NCBI RefSeq assembly: GCF_016862955.1
Contig: NZ_BONY01000014.1
Coordinates: 1-64,000 of the forward strand
Length of the DNA: 64,000 nucleotides
Source: Rhizocola hellebori
GTDB taxonomy: Bacteria > Actinomycetota > Actinomycetes > Mycobacteriales > Micromonosporaceae
Direction: 5' to 3'
Each line of letters opens with the position of its first letter. Position 1 is the first letter of the stretch. The translations under genes and the position numbers were made by a program. Below the pieces are notes generated by a model that was given only the letters and a program-made list of their open reading frames with translations, was not told where the DNA came from and searched no databases. Below, piece after piece: positions 8,947-17,945 of this stretch.

Positions 8947-9740
8947 TGCGTTTCCTCGACACACTTGGCGGGCAGCTCGCCTTCTACGGCCGGGTGGCCG
9001 CCTGGACCCCGCGCACCGTGAGCCGTTACAAACGCGAAGTGGCGCGGCTGCTTGCGGAGATCAGTTTCGGCCGGGGCGGTCTGGCCGTAGTGGGCGGAAC
9101 TGTTGGCGTCATTTGCTTTATGACCTTCTTTACGGGTACCGAGGTAGGCCTGCAGGGATATCAAGCCCTCAACCAGATCGGCAGCAGCGCCTTCACCGGC
9201 TTCATCTCCGCCTACTTCAACACCCGGGAGATCTCCCCTCTCGTTGCCGCGCTCGCGCTGTCAGCGACGGTGGGTTGCGGCTTCACCGCGCAACTTGGCG
9301 CGATGCGCATCTCGGAGGAGGTGGATGCGCTTGAGGTGATGGCGGTGCCCTCTGTCCCGTTCCTGGTCACCACCCGCGTGATCGCCGGCTTCATCGCGGT
9401 CATCCCGCTCTACGTGCTGGGTCTGCTCGCCAGTTACCTGGCCACCCGGGGCATCGCCACCATCTACTTCGGACAATCGCCAGGCACCTACGACTACTAC
9501 TTCGACCTGTTCCTGCCACCGGCCGATGTGCTCTGGTCCTTCGCCAAGGTGCTCGTCTTCAGCGTGATCGTGATCGGAATCCACTGCTACTACGGCTTTC
9601 ACGCCACCGGCGGCCCGGCCGGGGTCGGCGTGGCGGTGGGACGCGCGGTGCGCGCCGCCATCGTCAGCGTGAACATCGTGGACTTCTTCCTCTCCCTCGC
9701 CATCTGGGGCGCCACCACGACAGTGCGGATCGCCGGATGA
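8943..9740 (+). CDS. yrbEB: MlaE/YrbE-family permease B of the Mce transporter
   Basis: A 265-residue permease paralogous to its upstream neighbour. The signature GFTAQLGAMRISEEVDALEVMAVP is the coupling region that meets MceG. The start is GTG 8943 (GTGA overlap) or ATG 8946 (TGATG overlap). Both are compatible with coupling. Several long hydrophobic segments span the rest of the chain. Confidence 0.92.
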   Translation: MMRFLDTLGGQLAFYGRVAAWTPRTVSRYKREVARLLAEISFGRGGLAVVGGTVGVICFMTFFTGTEVGLQGYQALNQIGSSAFTGFISAYFNTREISPLVAALALSATVGCGFTAQLGAMRISEEVDALEVMAVPSVPFLVTTRVIAGFIAVIPLYVLGLLASYLATRGIATIYFGQSPGTYDYYFDLFLPPADVLWSFAKVLVFSVIVIGIHCYYGFHATGGPAGVGVAVGRAVRAAIVSVNIVDFFLSLAIWGATTTVRIAG

Positions 9741-10924
9741 GACGCCTACTCGGAGCGGCCTTCGTCGCGCTGCTGGCGGGCCTGCTGGCGACCAGTGTTC
9801 TGGTCTACCGCAAGGCTTTTACCTCTGTGAGCTGGGTGACCCTGCAGACCACCCACGCCGGAATGCAGCTGTCCCAGGGCGCGGACGTCAAGTATCGCGG
9901 CGTCATCGTCGGAGACGTGCGATCCATTAGTGCCAACGGTTCGACGGCAACGTTGCGGCTGGCCCTCGACCCCGCGCTCATCGGCCACATCCCGGCCGAC
10001 GTCAGCGCGCGCCTGCTCCCGAAAACGCTGTTCGGCGAGCGCTATGTGGAGCTGGTCGGTGCGGGCAGCGGACCCGCGCTGAGAGCGGGCGTCACCATTG
10101 GCCAGGACCGTTCGGAGAACGCGGTCGAGCTGGAGCGGATCCTCGACCAGGCCCTTCCCCTGCTACAAGCCATCAAGCCGGACAAACTCGCCGCGACGCT
10201 GGGAGCGCTGGCCTATGCGCTTGACGGCCGCGGCAACCGGCTCGGCAACGACCTCGCTGTGGCCAACGGCTATCTGGCCGCGCTCAACGAGCAGATGCCG
10301 ACGATCGAAGCGGATGTGCGACGCCTCAGCGCGGTGCTCGACTTCTACCACGGCGCGCTGCCCGATCTGCTGGAGGTGCTGCGCAATGTCACCGTCACCG
10401 CGACCACGGTGAGTCAGCAGCGCGACCAGCTGAGCCGTTTCCTCATCAGTACCACTGATCTGGCCCAGGGCGCCGACCGCGTCCTCACCACGCATGAGGC
10501 GAGGATCATCCAGCTGGGCCAGGTGAGCCGGCCCGTGCTCGAGCTGCTGGCTGCCTACGCGCCAGAATATCCTTGCCTGCTCAAGGGATTGGTGACCCTG
10601 CAGCCCCGGGTGGAGAAGGTCTTCGCCACCGGCCGGATGCACATCACCCTCGAGGTGACCAAAGACAACGGGAAGTTCGTCAAGGGCCGCGACGAGCCGG
10701 TCTACGGCGCGCACAACGGCCCGGACTGCCATGGGCTGCCCGGAAACGTGCATGTGCCAGCGCCCGGGGTCGAGCTCAACGACGGCTACGACTACGGCGT
10801 GGAACGCCAGCTGCTGAAGGGTTTGCTGGCGGTCAACAGCGGCACCACCCCGGACCAGGTGCCCGATCTGGCCACCCTGCTGTGGGGGCCGCTGCTGCGC
10901 GGAACGGTGGTGAACGCGTCGTGA
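9737..10924 (+). CDS. mceA: MCE-family protein, first of six (MceA)
   Basis: A 395-residue secreted or membrane-anchored substrate-binding subunit. An N-terminal hydrophobic segment (about residues 5-25) precedes the MCE domain (GMQLSQGADVKYRGVIVGDVRSI, about 35-115). A long alpha-helical region follows and then a C-terminal part with the YPCLLKGL and HNGPDCHGLPG Cys motifs seen in MceA proteins. MceA-F are thought to form a hexameric tunnel that shuttles lipids across the envelope. The substrate here is unknown. Confidence 0.9.
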   Translation: MRRLLGAAFVALLAGLLATSVLVYRKAFTSVSWVTLQTTHAGMQLSQGADVKYRGVIVGDVRSISANGSTATLRLALDPALIGHIPADVSARLLPKTLFGERYVELVGAGSGPALRAGVTIGQDRSENAVELERILDQALPLLQAIKPDKLAATLGALAYALDGRGNRLGNDLAVANGYLAALNEQMPTIEADVRRLSAVLDFYHGALPDLLEVLRNVTVTATTVSQQRDQLSRFLISTTDLAQGADRVLTTHEARIIQLGQVSRPVLELLAAYAPEYPCLLKGLVTLQPRVEKVFATGRMHITLEVTKDNGKFVKGRDEPVYGAHNGPDCHGLPGNVHVPAPGVELNDGYDYGVERQLLKGLLAVNSGTTPDQVPDLATLLWGPLLRGTVVNAS

Positions 10925-11925
10925 AATCTCTCCTCAAACTCGTCGTTTTCGCCGTCGTGACGGTGCTTGCCACCGGCGCGCTGGCGCAGACGCTGGGCGC
11001 TTTCAGCGGCGGGGGCACCGCCTATCGCGCCCGCTTCACCGACGTCGCCGGGGTGCTCGCTGGCGACGACGTGCGCATCGCCGGAGTCAAGGTGGGTGAG
11101 GTCACCGACATCCGCCTGGTCGACGGTGCCACCGCAGAGCTCGAATTCACTGTCGACCCCGCAGTGCCGCTGACCGCTTCGACCAAGGCGAAGATTCGAT
11201 ATCGCAATCTGGTCGGGCAGCGCTACCTCGCGCTGAGCGAAGGCCCCACTGCGGAACGCCTGCGCCCCAACGGGTTGATTCCGCTGGGCCAGACCACGCC
11301 GGCGCTGGACCTGACCGTGGTGTTCAACGGGTTCCGGCCGTTGTTCACCGGCCTGTCACCGCAGGACGTCAACGGGTTCGCCTACGAAATCATCAAGCTG
11401 CTGCAGGGCGAGGGCGGCACGGTGACCCATCTGCTGGAGCGCACCGCCTCGCTGACCACCACCCTGGCCGATCGCGACGAGCTGATCGGCCGCGTGATCA
11501 CCAACCTCAATCAGGTGCTCGGCGTGCTGGACCAGCGCGACGCCCAGCTCAACGAGACCGTGAAACAGTTGCAGCTCTTCGTCTCCGGTCTCGCCGCGGA
11601 CAGGGAGGCCATCGGCGACGCCATCGCCAACATCGGCGGTCTGGCCCAGGCGACGACCGGGTTGCTGCACGACGCCCGGCCCGCGCTGGCCGCCGACATC
11701 TCCGCCCTGAACACCCTGACCGGCACGCTGCAGGCCAATACGGCCGCGATCGAGTCGACGCTCGCGAACGCGCCCGAAAGGCTGCGGGCGCTGACCCGGA
11801 CAGCCTCCTACGGCTCGTGGTTCAACTTCTACCTGTGCGACTTCGACGGTCGCGTGATCGCGCCCGACGGGCGCGAACTCAACCCGGTCACCTTCCACGG
11901 CACGAATGCGAAGTGCAGCTCGTGA
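10921..11925 (+). CDS. mceB: MCE-family protein, second (MceB)
   Basis: A 334-residue MCE protein. An N-terminal membrane segment (LLKLVVFAVVTVLATGALA) is followed by the MCE domain (YRARFTDVAGVLAGDDVRIAGVKVGEV), then a helical/coiled region and a C-terminal SWFNFYLCDFDG motif typical of MceB. The GTG at 10921 overlaps the mceA stop as GTGA. The much longer in-frame frame upstream lies inside mceA and is rejected. Confidence 0.9.
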   Translation: MKSLLKLVVFAVVTVLATGALAQTLGAFSGGGTAYRARFTDVAGVLAGDDVRIAGVKVGEVTDIRLVDGATAELEFTVDPAVPLTASTKAKIRYRNLVGQRYLALSEGPTAERLRPNGLIPLGQTTPALDLTVVFNGFRPLFTGLSPQDVNGFAYEIIKLLQGEGGTVTHLLERTASLTTTLADRDELIGRVITNLNQVLGVLDQRDAQLNETVKQLQLFVSGLAADREAIGDAIANIGGLAQATTGLLHDARPALAADISALNTLTGTLQANTAAIESTLANAPERLRALTRTASYGSWFNFYLCDFDGRVIAPDGRELNPVTFHGTNAKCSS

Positions 11926-12887
11926 AGCCCGCACGAGTCGGCCTGATCGGTGTGGCCGTGGCGGCGCTGCTTCTGGTAGCGGCCTTCCGGATCGATGACC
12001 TACCGCTGATCGGCGGCGGGGACACCCACACCGCGGCGTTCCGCGACGCCAGCGGGCTGGCCGAGGGCAACGAGGTGCGCGTCGCCGGAGTCAAGGTGGG
12101 CAAGGTGACCGCGGTCTCGCTCGCGCGCGGCGCCGGTGGTGCCTACGTGCGTGTGTCCTTCCGCGTAAGCGATGTGGCGCTCGGCCCCCAAACAGGTGCG
12201 ACTATCCGCATCAAAACCGTCCTCGGGCAGAAGTACCTGGCGTTGCACCCGCAGGGGACGGGTTCGCTGACCGAGGAGATCCCGCTTGAGCGGACCTCGT
12301 CGCCGTTCGACGTCATCGAGGCCGTGCAGGGGCTCGCCGGGACGCTTGACCAGATCGACACCGCCCAGCTGGCCCAGGCGTTCACCGTGCTCACCGAGAC
12401 CTTCGATGACACCCCGGCCGCGGTCAAGGCCTCCCTGGACGGGCTGTCGCGCCTGTCCAAAACCGTGGCGCAGCGCGATGGGCAGCTTCGCGAGCTGCTC
12501 GCCCACGCCCGCAACGTCACCGGCGTGCTGGCCGAGCGCGACGAGGAGTTCCGCAAGCTGCTCACCGACGCCAACCTGCTCCTCGCCGAGGTGCAGCGGA
12601 GGCGCGACGCGATCCACACCCTGCTCACCGCCACTTCTGAGCTAGCGGACCAGATCTCGGGGCTGATCACCGAGAACAGCCAGACGCTCAAGCCCGCCCT
12701 GCAGAAGCTGCGGGCCGTGGTCGGTGTGCTGCAACGCAATCGGAGCAACCTTGAGGCGACCCTGACCAGCCTCGCCCCCTTTGTCAACGCTTTCGCCAAT
12801 GTGGTCGGCAACGGCCGCTGGTTCGATTCCTATGTGGATGGTCTGGTGCAGGGCCTCACTCCCACGGTCCGGACAGGAGGCAACTGA
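11922..12887 (+). CDS. mceC: MCE-family protein, third (MceC)
   Basis: A 321-residue MCE protein with a short N-terminal anchor (GLIGVAVAALLLVAAF) and the MCE domain HTAAFRDASGLAEGNEVRVAGVKVGKV (about 36-110). A long heptad-rich helix with repeated ELLA/RDEEFRKLL patterns follows, consistent with the needle-like tube of Mce assemblies. The start GTG 11922 overlaps the mceB stop as GTGA. Confidence 0.9.
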   Translation: MKPARVGLIGVAVAALLLVAAFRIDDLPLIGGGDTHTAAFRDASGLAEGNEVRVAGVKVGKVTAVSLARGAGGAYVRVSFRVSDVALGPQTGATIRIKTVLGQKYLALHPQGTGSLTEEIPLERTSSPFDVIEAVQGLAGTLDQIDTAQLAQAFTVLTETFDDTPAAVKASLDGLSRLSKTVAQRDGQLRELLAHARNVTGVLAERDEEFRKLLTDANLLLAEVQRRRDAIHTLLTATSELADQISGLITENSQTLKPALQKLRAVVGVLQRNRSNLEATLTSLAPFVNAFANVVGNGRWFDSYVDGLVQGLTPTVRTGGN

Positions 12888-14092
12888 TGGAGGAGTATCC
12901 GGATGTCGTGGGCACCGAGCCAGCGCCGCTACCGCGCAGGAAGCCGGGCAGCGGCTTGGGCGAGGATCCGGCCGACGGGGTCCGCGCCTGGCGGGCCAGC
13001 CTCGGATCGGTCGTAGAGCAGACCCCTGTCCCAGCCAAGGAGCCGGAACAGAAACGGCGGCGTGTCTTCAGGTGGCGAACGTTTGTGGCGCTGCCGTTGG
13101 TCGCGGTGCTCGGGGTGACGGCGGTGGCGCTGTGGCCGCAGCGGCCGGCCAAGACGGTCACGGCGATTTTTCCCAGCGCGGTGGGCATCCATGAGGGCTC
13201 CGACGTGAGGGTGCTCGGCGTGCGCATCGGCAAGGTGACCCGGGTGGTGCCGCAGGGGCGCACGGTGCGGGTGGAGCTGAGCTACGACGCGACGATCCCG
13301 GTGCCCATCGATGCCGGCGCGCTGATCGTCGCGCCGAGCGTGGTCAGCGATCGCTACATCCAGCTCGCCCCCGCCTACGACCGGGGGGAAGTGTTGCCGG
13401 ACAAGGCTCAGCTGCCCGTCGGCCGCACCGCGGTGCCGATCGAGCTGGACGAGATCTACGCCGCGCTGGACAAGCTCAATGTCGCGCTCGGGCCCAACGG
13501 CGCCAATGCCGAGGGTGCTCTGTCGGAGTTGGTGCGGGTCGGCGCGGAGAACCTGAAGGGCAACGGCGAGAGCCTGAACGAGACTCTCGACAGCCTCGCC
13601 AAGGCGATGACCACTCTTTCTGAGGGGCGTCAGGATTTGTTCGGTACCGTGGCGAACCTGCAGGAGTTCACCACGATGCTGGCTCGAAGCGACGTCGCGG
13701 TGCGCGAGTTCAACGGCCGCATGGCACAGGTCTCCGAGCAGCTGGCGGCCGAGGGCGATGAGCTCGGCGCGGCCGTACAGGATCTGGCCCGGGCGCTGCG
13801 GGAGATCACCACCTTCGTCCAGGCGAATCGGGCTGAGCTGAAGGCCAATGTGGCCGCGCTGGCCGATCTGACCGGCATCCTCGTTCGCCAGCAACGCGCC
13901 CTGATCGAAGTCCTGGACGTGGCGCCGCTGGCGTTGTCGAACCTGAACCTGGCCTACAACCCGGCTTCTGGCACGACCGACACCCGGGACAACGCCCTGG
14001 GCCCGTATGACCCGGCCCGGTTCGTCTGCCAGCTGCTCGCCGAAACCGTTCCGGCGGCACAGCTGCCCGTCGCCTGCGGACTGCTGCCATGA
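12887..14092 (+). CDS. mceD: MCE-family protein, fourth (MceD)
   Basis: A 401-residue MCE protein with an unusually long cytoplasmic N-terminal tail: about 60 mostly charged and proline-rich residues precede the membrane segment FVALPLVAVLGVTAVALWP. The MCE domain (TAIFPSAVGIHEGSDVRVLGVRIGKV) and a helical C-terminal region follow. The ATG at 12887 overlaps the mceC stop by one base (TGATG). This is the only junction in the operon that is not a four-base overlap. Confidence 0.9.
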   Translation: MEEYPDVVGTEPAPLPRRKPGSGLGEDPADGVRAWRASLGSVVEQTPVPAKEPEQKRRRVFRWRTFVALPLVAVLGVTAVALWPQRPAKTVTAIFPSAVGIHEGSDVRVLGVRIGKVTRVVPQGRTVRVELSYDATIPVPIDAGALIVAPSVVSDRYIQLAPAYDRGEVLPDKAQLPVGRTAVPIELDEIYAALDKLNVALGPNGANAEGALSELVRVGAENLKGNGESLNETLDSLAKAMTTLSEGRQDLFGTVANLQEFTTMLARSDVAVREFNGRMAQVSEQLAAEGDELGAAVQDLARALREITTFVQANRAELKANVAALADLTGILVRQQRALIEVLDVAPLALSNLNLAYNPASGTTDTRDNALGPYDPARFVCQLLAETVPAAQLPVACGLLP

Positions 14093-15306
14093 GACGGGCC
14101 CTGGTACTGCTTCTGCTTCTCCTCACCGGTTGTGAGGCGACCCAACGGTCCTATTCGGTCACCGCGGAGTTCACCGATGTGCTCGATCTGGTACCGATGG
14201 CGGCGGTCAAAGTCAACGACGTCACGGTCGGCAGCGTCGAGGAAATCACGCTCAGGGGTTTCGTGGCGGTGGTGCGGATGAAACTCAGCGAGGGGGTCGA
14301 CCTGCCCGACAACGCGACGGCGGCGATCCGGCAGTCCAGCCTGCTGGGCGAGAAGTTCGTGGCCCTCGCCGCGCCGGCGGGCCAGGCCGGCCAGGCCGGC
14401 CAGGGCAAGCTTGGCAACGGCGACCTGATCGGCCTGGACCGCACCCGGCAGGGCGCCGAAGTGGAAGAAGTCCTTGCGGCGCTTGGACTTCTCCTCAACG
14501 GTGGCGGCCTGGCCCAGCTCAAGACGATCAACCAGGAGGTCGTCAAGGCGCTGACCGGTCGCGAAGGCGACGCCAAGGGGGCCCTGCACGAGCTCGACCG
14601 GTTCATCACCGGCCTCGATGCGCAGAAGGCCGAGATCGTCAAGACGATAGAAGCGCTCGACCGCCTCGCCGCCGGGCTCGCCACGCAGACCGAGGTCATC
14701 GGCAACGCGCTCGACGCGCTGGCGCCGGGCCTGACCGTGCTGGCGCAGCAACGCGAGCAGCTCACCGACGCGCTGGTCGCGTTGCGCGATCTGAGCGAGG
14801 TGGGGGTAAGGGTCATCGACGCCAGCGCGAAGGACACCGTCGCCTCGCTCAAGGCGCTGCAGCCGATCCTCGATAATCTCGTCGCGGCGGGCGACGCGTT
14901 GCCCAAGGGCATCGACTTTGCTTTGACCTTCCCGTTCCCGCCCAACGCGCAGAAGGCGATCACGGGTGACTTCGTCCGCCTGCACGCGACGCTCGACCTT
15001 GACGCGGCTTCGATCCTGGCCAATCTGATGGCGTCGGCGGGCGGGGCGCCACTGCCCGCGCTGCCTCAGCTGCCGCTGCCACAGCTGCCCACGTTGCCGT
15101 TGCCGAGCCTGCCCCCACTGCCGTTGCCGAGCCTGCCCCCGTTGCCGTTGCCCACCGTGCTGCCGTCCGGGCTGCTGCCTTCTTTGCCGGGGCTGCCACC
15201 GATCCTGCCCGGGGTGCGGCTGGGCAGGTCTGACCCGATGACCGGCGAGGTGGCCGGGATGCGCGGCGGTCTCTCGGCGCTGCTGATCGGAGGGGAGCCG
15301 GCATGA
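14089..15306 (+). CDS. mceE: MCE-family lipoprotein (MceE/LprK type)
   Basis: A 405-residue MCE subunit and the lipoprotein member of the set: the N-terminus MRRALVLLLLLLTGC carries a lipobox (LLTGC), so Cys15 should be lipidated. The MCE domain is at about residues 22-95 (FTDVLDLVPMAAVKVNDVTVGSV), followed by a helical region. The C-terminus is a low-complexity Pro/Leu stretch (about 320-380) encoded in part by a 24-base tandem repeat. A GQAGQAGQG insert near residue 100 is also repetitive at DNA level. Confidence 0.92.
   Translation: MRRALVLLLLLLTGCEATQRSYSVTAEFTDVLDLVPMAAVKVNDVTVGSVEEITLRGFVAVVRMKLSEGVDLPDNATAAIRQSSLLGEKFVALAAPAGQAGQAGQGKLGNGDLIGLDRTRQGAEVEEVLAALGLLLNGGGLAQLKTINQEVVKALTGREGDAKGALHELDRFITGLDAQKAEIVKTIEALDRLAAGLATQTEVIGNALDALAPGLTVLAQQREQLTDALVALRDLSEVGVRVIDASAKDTVASLKALQPILDNLVAAGDALPKGIDFALTFPFPPNAQKAITGDFVRLHATLDLDAASILANLMASAGGAPLPALPQLPLPQLPTLPLPSLPPLPLPSLPPLPLPTVLPSGLLPSLPGLPPILPGVRLGRSDPMTGEVAGMRGGLSALLIGGEPA
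15097..15144 (+). repeat. 24-bp tandem repeat inside mceE
   Basis: Two consecutive 24-base units (15097-15120 and 15121-15144), each encoding PLPSLPPL and differing only at codon third/first positions, followed by a partial third unit. The repeat extends the Pro/Leu tail of MceE and may vary in copy number between strains. Confidence 0.75.
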
Positions 15307-16571
15307 TCCGGTTGCGGCTGCTTGTCTTCGCGCTCGCGGGGCTGCTCGGGATCGGCTACGTGGCGGTGCGATATGTGGGCCTGGGTGACCAGTTCACCGG
15401 GCGTTACCTGGTCTACGCCGACTTCACGCACAGCGGCGGGATCTTCGAGGGCGCGTCGGTGAACTATCGCGGTGTCCCGGTGGGCAGGGTGCGCTCGGTG
15501 GCGCTGCACGAGGCCGGGGTGAGGGTTGCGCTGCACCTGGACGGTGGGGTTCAGGTGCCGCGTGAGCTGCGGGCGGTGGTGGCACACCGCTCGGCGGTCG
15601 GGGAACAGTATGTCGACCTGCGCCCGGAGACCGAGCACGGACCATTTCTCCAGCCAGGAGAGGTGATCCCAGCCGACCGGACGGGCCTTCCGCTGCCGAT
15701 CGAGACGCTGCTGTCCAATCTGGACGCACTGGTCTCCTCGGTCGACGTCGGCGAGCTGGCGGTGGTCATCGACGAGCTGGGCACCGCGTTCGAGGGCAAT
15801 GAGGCGGCGCTGCGCCTGATCCTCGACGCCAACAGCGCCCTTCTCGAAGAGGCGTCCAAGCGGCTGCCCGAGACCTCGGCGCTCATCGCGGACTCCGCGA
15901 CCGTGCTGCAGACCCAGATCGACAGCGGGGCGAACATCCGCCGATTCGCCTCCGCTCTGGCTCAGCTCACCAAGTCGGTGCGCGAGGCCGACCCGGATCT
16001 GCGGCAGCTGCTGGCCAATGGGCCGCCCGCCGCGACGGAACTGCTTGGGCTGCTTCGGGATGTGGAACCCTCGCTGGCCCCGCTGCTGGGCAACCTCATC
16101 ACCGTCAACGGCATCGGCTTGCGGCATCTCGCCGGCATCGAGCAGCTGCTCGTCGTCTACCCGGCGGTGGTGTCGGGCGCCTTCACCGTCGCCCCCGGCG
16201 ACGGGACCGCCCATCTCGGACTGGCGCTGAACGTCAGCGACCCACCGGCATGCAACTACTACCGCAGCGGGCAGCCCTACCGTTGCTCCGGCTCGGAGCT
16301 GGGCCAAGGATCCGGCGTGCGCAGCTCCTCCAATGCTCCGCGGGCGGGCGCGGGCCCAACACCTGCACCCCTGGCCCAAGGCTCCTCCCTTGGGCCGGGG
16401 CCGTCCACGGATACGGCCACCGGTACGAGCCCCGTCGTGCCGGTGGCCACCTACGACCCGGTCACCGGGCTCGTCATCGGACCGGACGGGCTACCCATCT
16501 GGTTCGGCGGCACGGGCGGCCAGGCCGCCTCCGCCGGAGCCCAATCATGGAAGGTGCTGTTGTTGCCATGA
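15303..16571 (+). CDS. mceF: MCE-family protein, sixth (MceF)
   Basis: A 422-residue MCE protein with an N-terminal anchor (LLVFALAGLLGIGYVAV), MCE domain (YADFTHSGGIFEGASVNYRGVPVGRV, about 38-115), helical middle, and the CNYY and YRCSG cysteine region near the C-terminus that is common in MceF. The last 90 residues are Pro/Gly/Ser/Ala rich. The ATG overlaps the mceE stop as ATGA. Confidence 0.9.
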   Translation: MIRLRLLVFALAGLLGIGYVAVRYVGLGDQFTGRYLVYADFTHSGGIFEGASVNYRGVPVGRVRSVALHEAGVRVALHLDGGVQVPRELRAVVAHRSAVGEQYVDLRPETEHGPFLQPGEVIPADRTGLPLPIETLLSNLDALVSSVDVGELAVVIDELGTAFEGNEAALRLILDANSALLEEASKRLPETSALIADSATVLQTQIDSGANIRRFASALAQLTKSVREADPDLRQLLANGPPAATELLGLLRDVEPSLAPLLGNLITVNGIGLRHLAGIEQLLVVYPAVVSGAFTVAPGDGTAHLGLALNVSDPPACNYYRSGQPYRCSGSELGQGSGVRSSSNAPRAGAGPTPAPLAQGSSLGPGPSTDTATGTSPVVPVATYDPVTGLVIGPDGLPIWFGGTGGQAASAGAQSWKVLLLP

Positions 16572-17041
16572 AAGTGCGCATTGTCGCCGCGCTGCTCGTC
16601 GTGATCTCGATCGCTTCCGGATACGCGGGCTACACCTGGTTCCAGGCAAGGCAGCGCAGCGCCGCGGCAGCGGCCGCGCTCGCGGCCGCTCGCCAGTTCG
16701 CGGTGGATTTCGTCTCCATCAATGCGGCCACCGTCGATCAGGATCTGTCCCGTGTGGCGCTCGGCGCGACCGGAGAGTTCGGTGATGAATACCAGCGCGG
16801 CATGCCGACCGTGCGGGCGGCGGTGCTGGAGAACAAGGTGCAGTCCGGCGGCAACGTGCTGCGGGCGGCTCTGGTGAACGCGGACGCCGACTCGGCGGTG
16901 GCGCTGGTGGCGGTCGACGCGACAGTGAAGAACGTCAAGTCGCCTGAGGGCCGGGTGGCGCATTACCGCATCCAGCTTGACCTGGTGCTAGAGGAGGGGA
17001 GTGACCGGTGGCGCGTTTCCAAGCTGCTCTTCGTGGGGTGA
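16568..17041 (+). CDS. Mce-associated membrane protein 1
   Basis: A 157-residue single-pass protein. The N-terminal anchor (VRIVAALLVVISIASGYAGYTWF) is followed by an Ala-rich helix and an NTF2-like domain (FAVDFVSINAATVDQDLSRV...RVSKLLFVG). Mce-associated (Mas) proteins of this type follow mce genes in many actinobacteria and are thought to stabilise the transporter. The start is the ATG in the ATGA overlap with mceF. Confidence 0.85.
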   Translation: MKVRIVAALLVVISIASGYAGYTWFQARQRSAAAAAALAAARQFAVDFVSINAATVDQDLSRVALGATGEFGDEYQRGMPTVRAAVLENKVQSGGNVLRAALVNADADSAVALVAVDATVKNVKSPEGRVAHYRIQLDLVLEEGSDRWRVSKLLFVG

Positions 17042-17496
17042 GGGCATTGCTCATCGGGGTTGTCGTGATGGCCGCGCTCGGTGCGGTGGCGCTTTACGAC
17101 AGCGGCCGGATGGGTCGCGAGCAGGCCGCGGCTGGGGAGTGTCTGGCGGTCGCCCCGGCCGCGGCCGTGGCCCTGTTCTCCTACGACTACCGAAGCTTCG
17201 ACGCCAGCGTCTCCGGCGGGCGCTCCTTCGCGGCGGGATCGTTCGCCGACGAGTACGCCCAGACGACCGCCGCGCTCAAGGACGCGGCCATCAAGGAGCA
17301 GGCGGTGGTCACGGCACAGGCCGGGTCGGTGGGCATCATCTCGTCGGGCTCAGATCACGCGGAGGTGCTCGTCTACCTCAACCAGTACCGGCGAAATGTC
17401 AATATCACCGGCGAGAAGGTGGACCAGAACCGCGTGGTGCTGACGATGACCCGGGTCGGCGGCCAATGGAAGGTCACCGGCGCCCAGGCCATCTAG
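17038..17496 (+). CDS. Mce-associated membrane protein 2
   Basis: A 152-residue paralogue of the preceding Mas protein: an N-terminal anchor (ALLIGVVVMAALGAVALYD) and an NTF2-like extracytoplasmic domain ending TRVGGQWKVTGAQ. GTG 17038 is chosen because it makes a GTGA overlap like the other junctions of the operon. An in-frame GTG at 17008 would need a 34-base overlap. This is the last gene of the operon. It ends on the palindrome CTAG, which also supplies the stop codon of the convergent cupin gene. Confidence 0.82.
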   Translation: MRALLIGVVVMAALGAVALYDSGRMGREQAAAGECLAVAPAAAVALFSYDYRSFDASVSGGRSFAAGSFADEYAQTTAALKDAAIKEQAVVTAQAGSVGIISSGSDHAEVLVYLNQYRRNVNITGEKVDQNRVVLTMTRVGGQWKVTGAQAI

Positions 17497-17945
17497 AGGC
17501 TCGTCGTGTTGTACCTGCCGCGCAGATCGGCGAGATCCTCGGCGGTGGGGGTGTGCCCGGCCATCACCATCTCGTGCACGTCGCGGAAGTACCGCTCGTA
17601 GCCACCCGGCCGGAACAGCCCGATCACCTTCGCCGGCCCGGCGGAGTCGTTGCGGAAGCCGTGTGCCACCCCGGGCGGGACCGAGACGGTGCCGCCCACG
17701 CCTATCACCGCAGCGCCGAGCTGCCCCTCGGCCAGCACGTCGAAGGTGACCTCACCGGCCATGATGACGAAGTCCTCGGTGTGGCCGTGGTGGATGTGCG
17801 GCATGGCGCCCATCGCCCCGGCCGGCAGGTCGAACTCCACTATGGACAGTTCTCCGCCGGTGTCCTCGCTGCGCAACCGGATCAGCAGCTGGCTGGGCCC
17901 GACCTGCAGCCGTTCCAGCGGCTCGGGATGGATGATCGCGGTCAT
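17493..17945 (-). CDS. Cupin-domain protein
   Basis: A 150-residue single-domain cupin. The metal-site motifs are visible: PHIHHGHTEDFVIMAGE (cupin motif 1, His/His/Glu) and VPPGVAHGFRND (motif 2, His). The reaction is unknown, since cupins range from dioxygenases to sugar epimerases and binding proteins. It overlaps the RNase D gene by four bases (17942-17945), so it is the second gene of that transcript. Confidence 0.8.
   Translation of the reverse strand: MTAIIHPEPLERLQVGPSQLLIRLRSEDTGGELSIVEFDLPAGAMGAMPHIHHGHTEDFVIMAGEVTFDVLAEGQLGAAVIGVGGTVSVPPGVAHGFRNDSAGPAKVIGLFRPGGYERYFRDVHEMVMAGHTPTAEDLADLRGRYNTTSL

Noticed and set aside
14378-14405. GGCCAGGCC repeats as a possible regulatory array
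   Set aside because: They are in frame and encode GQAGQAGQG inside MceE, so simple coding slippage explains them.
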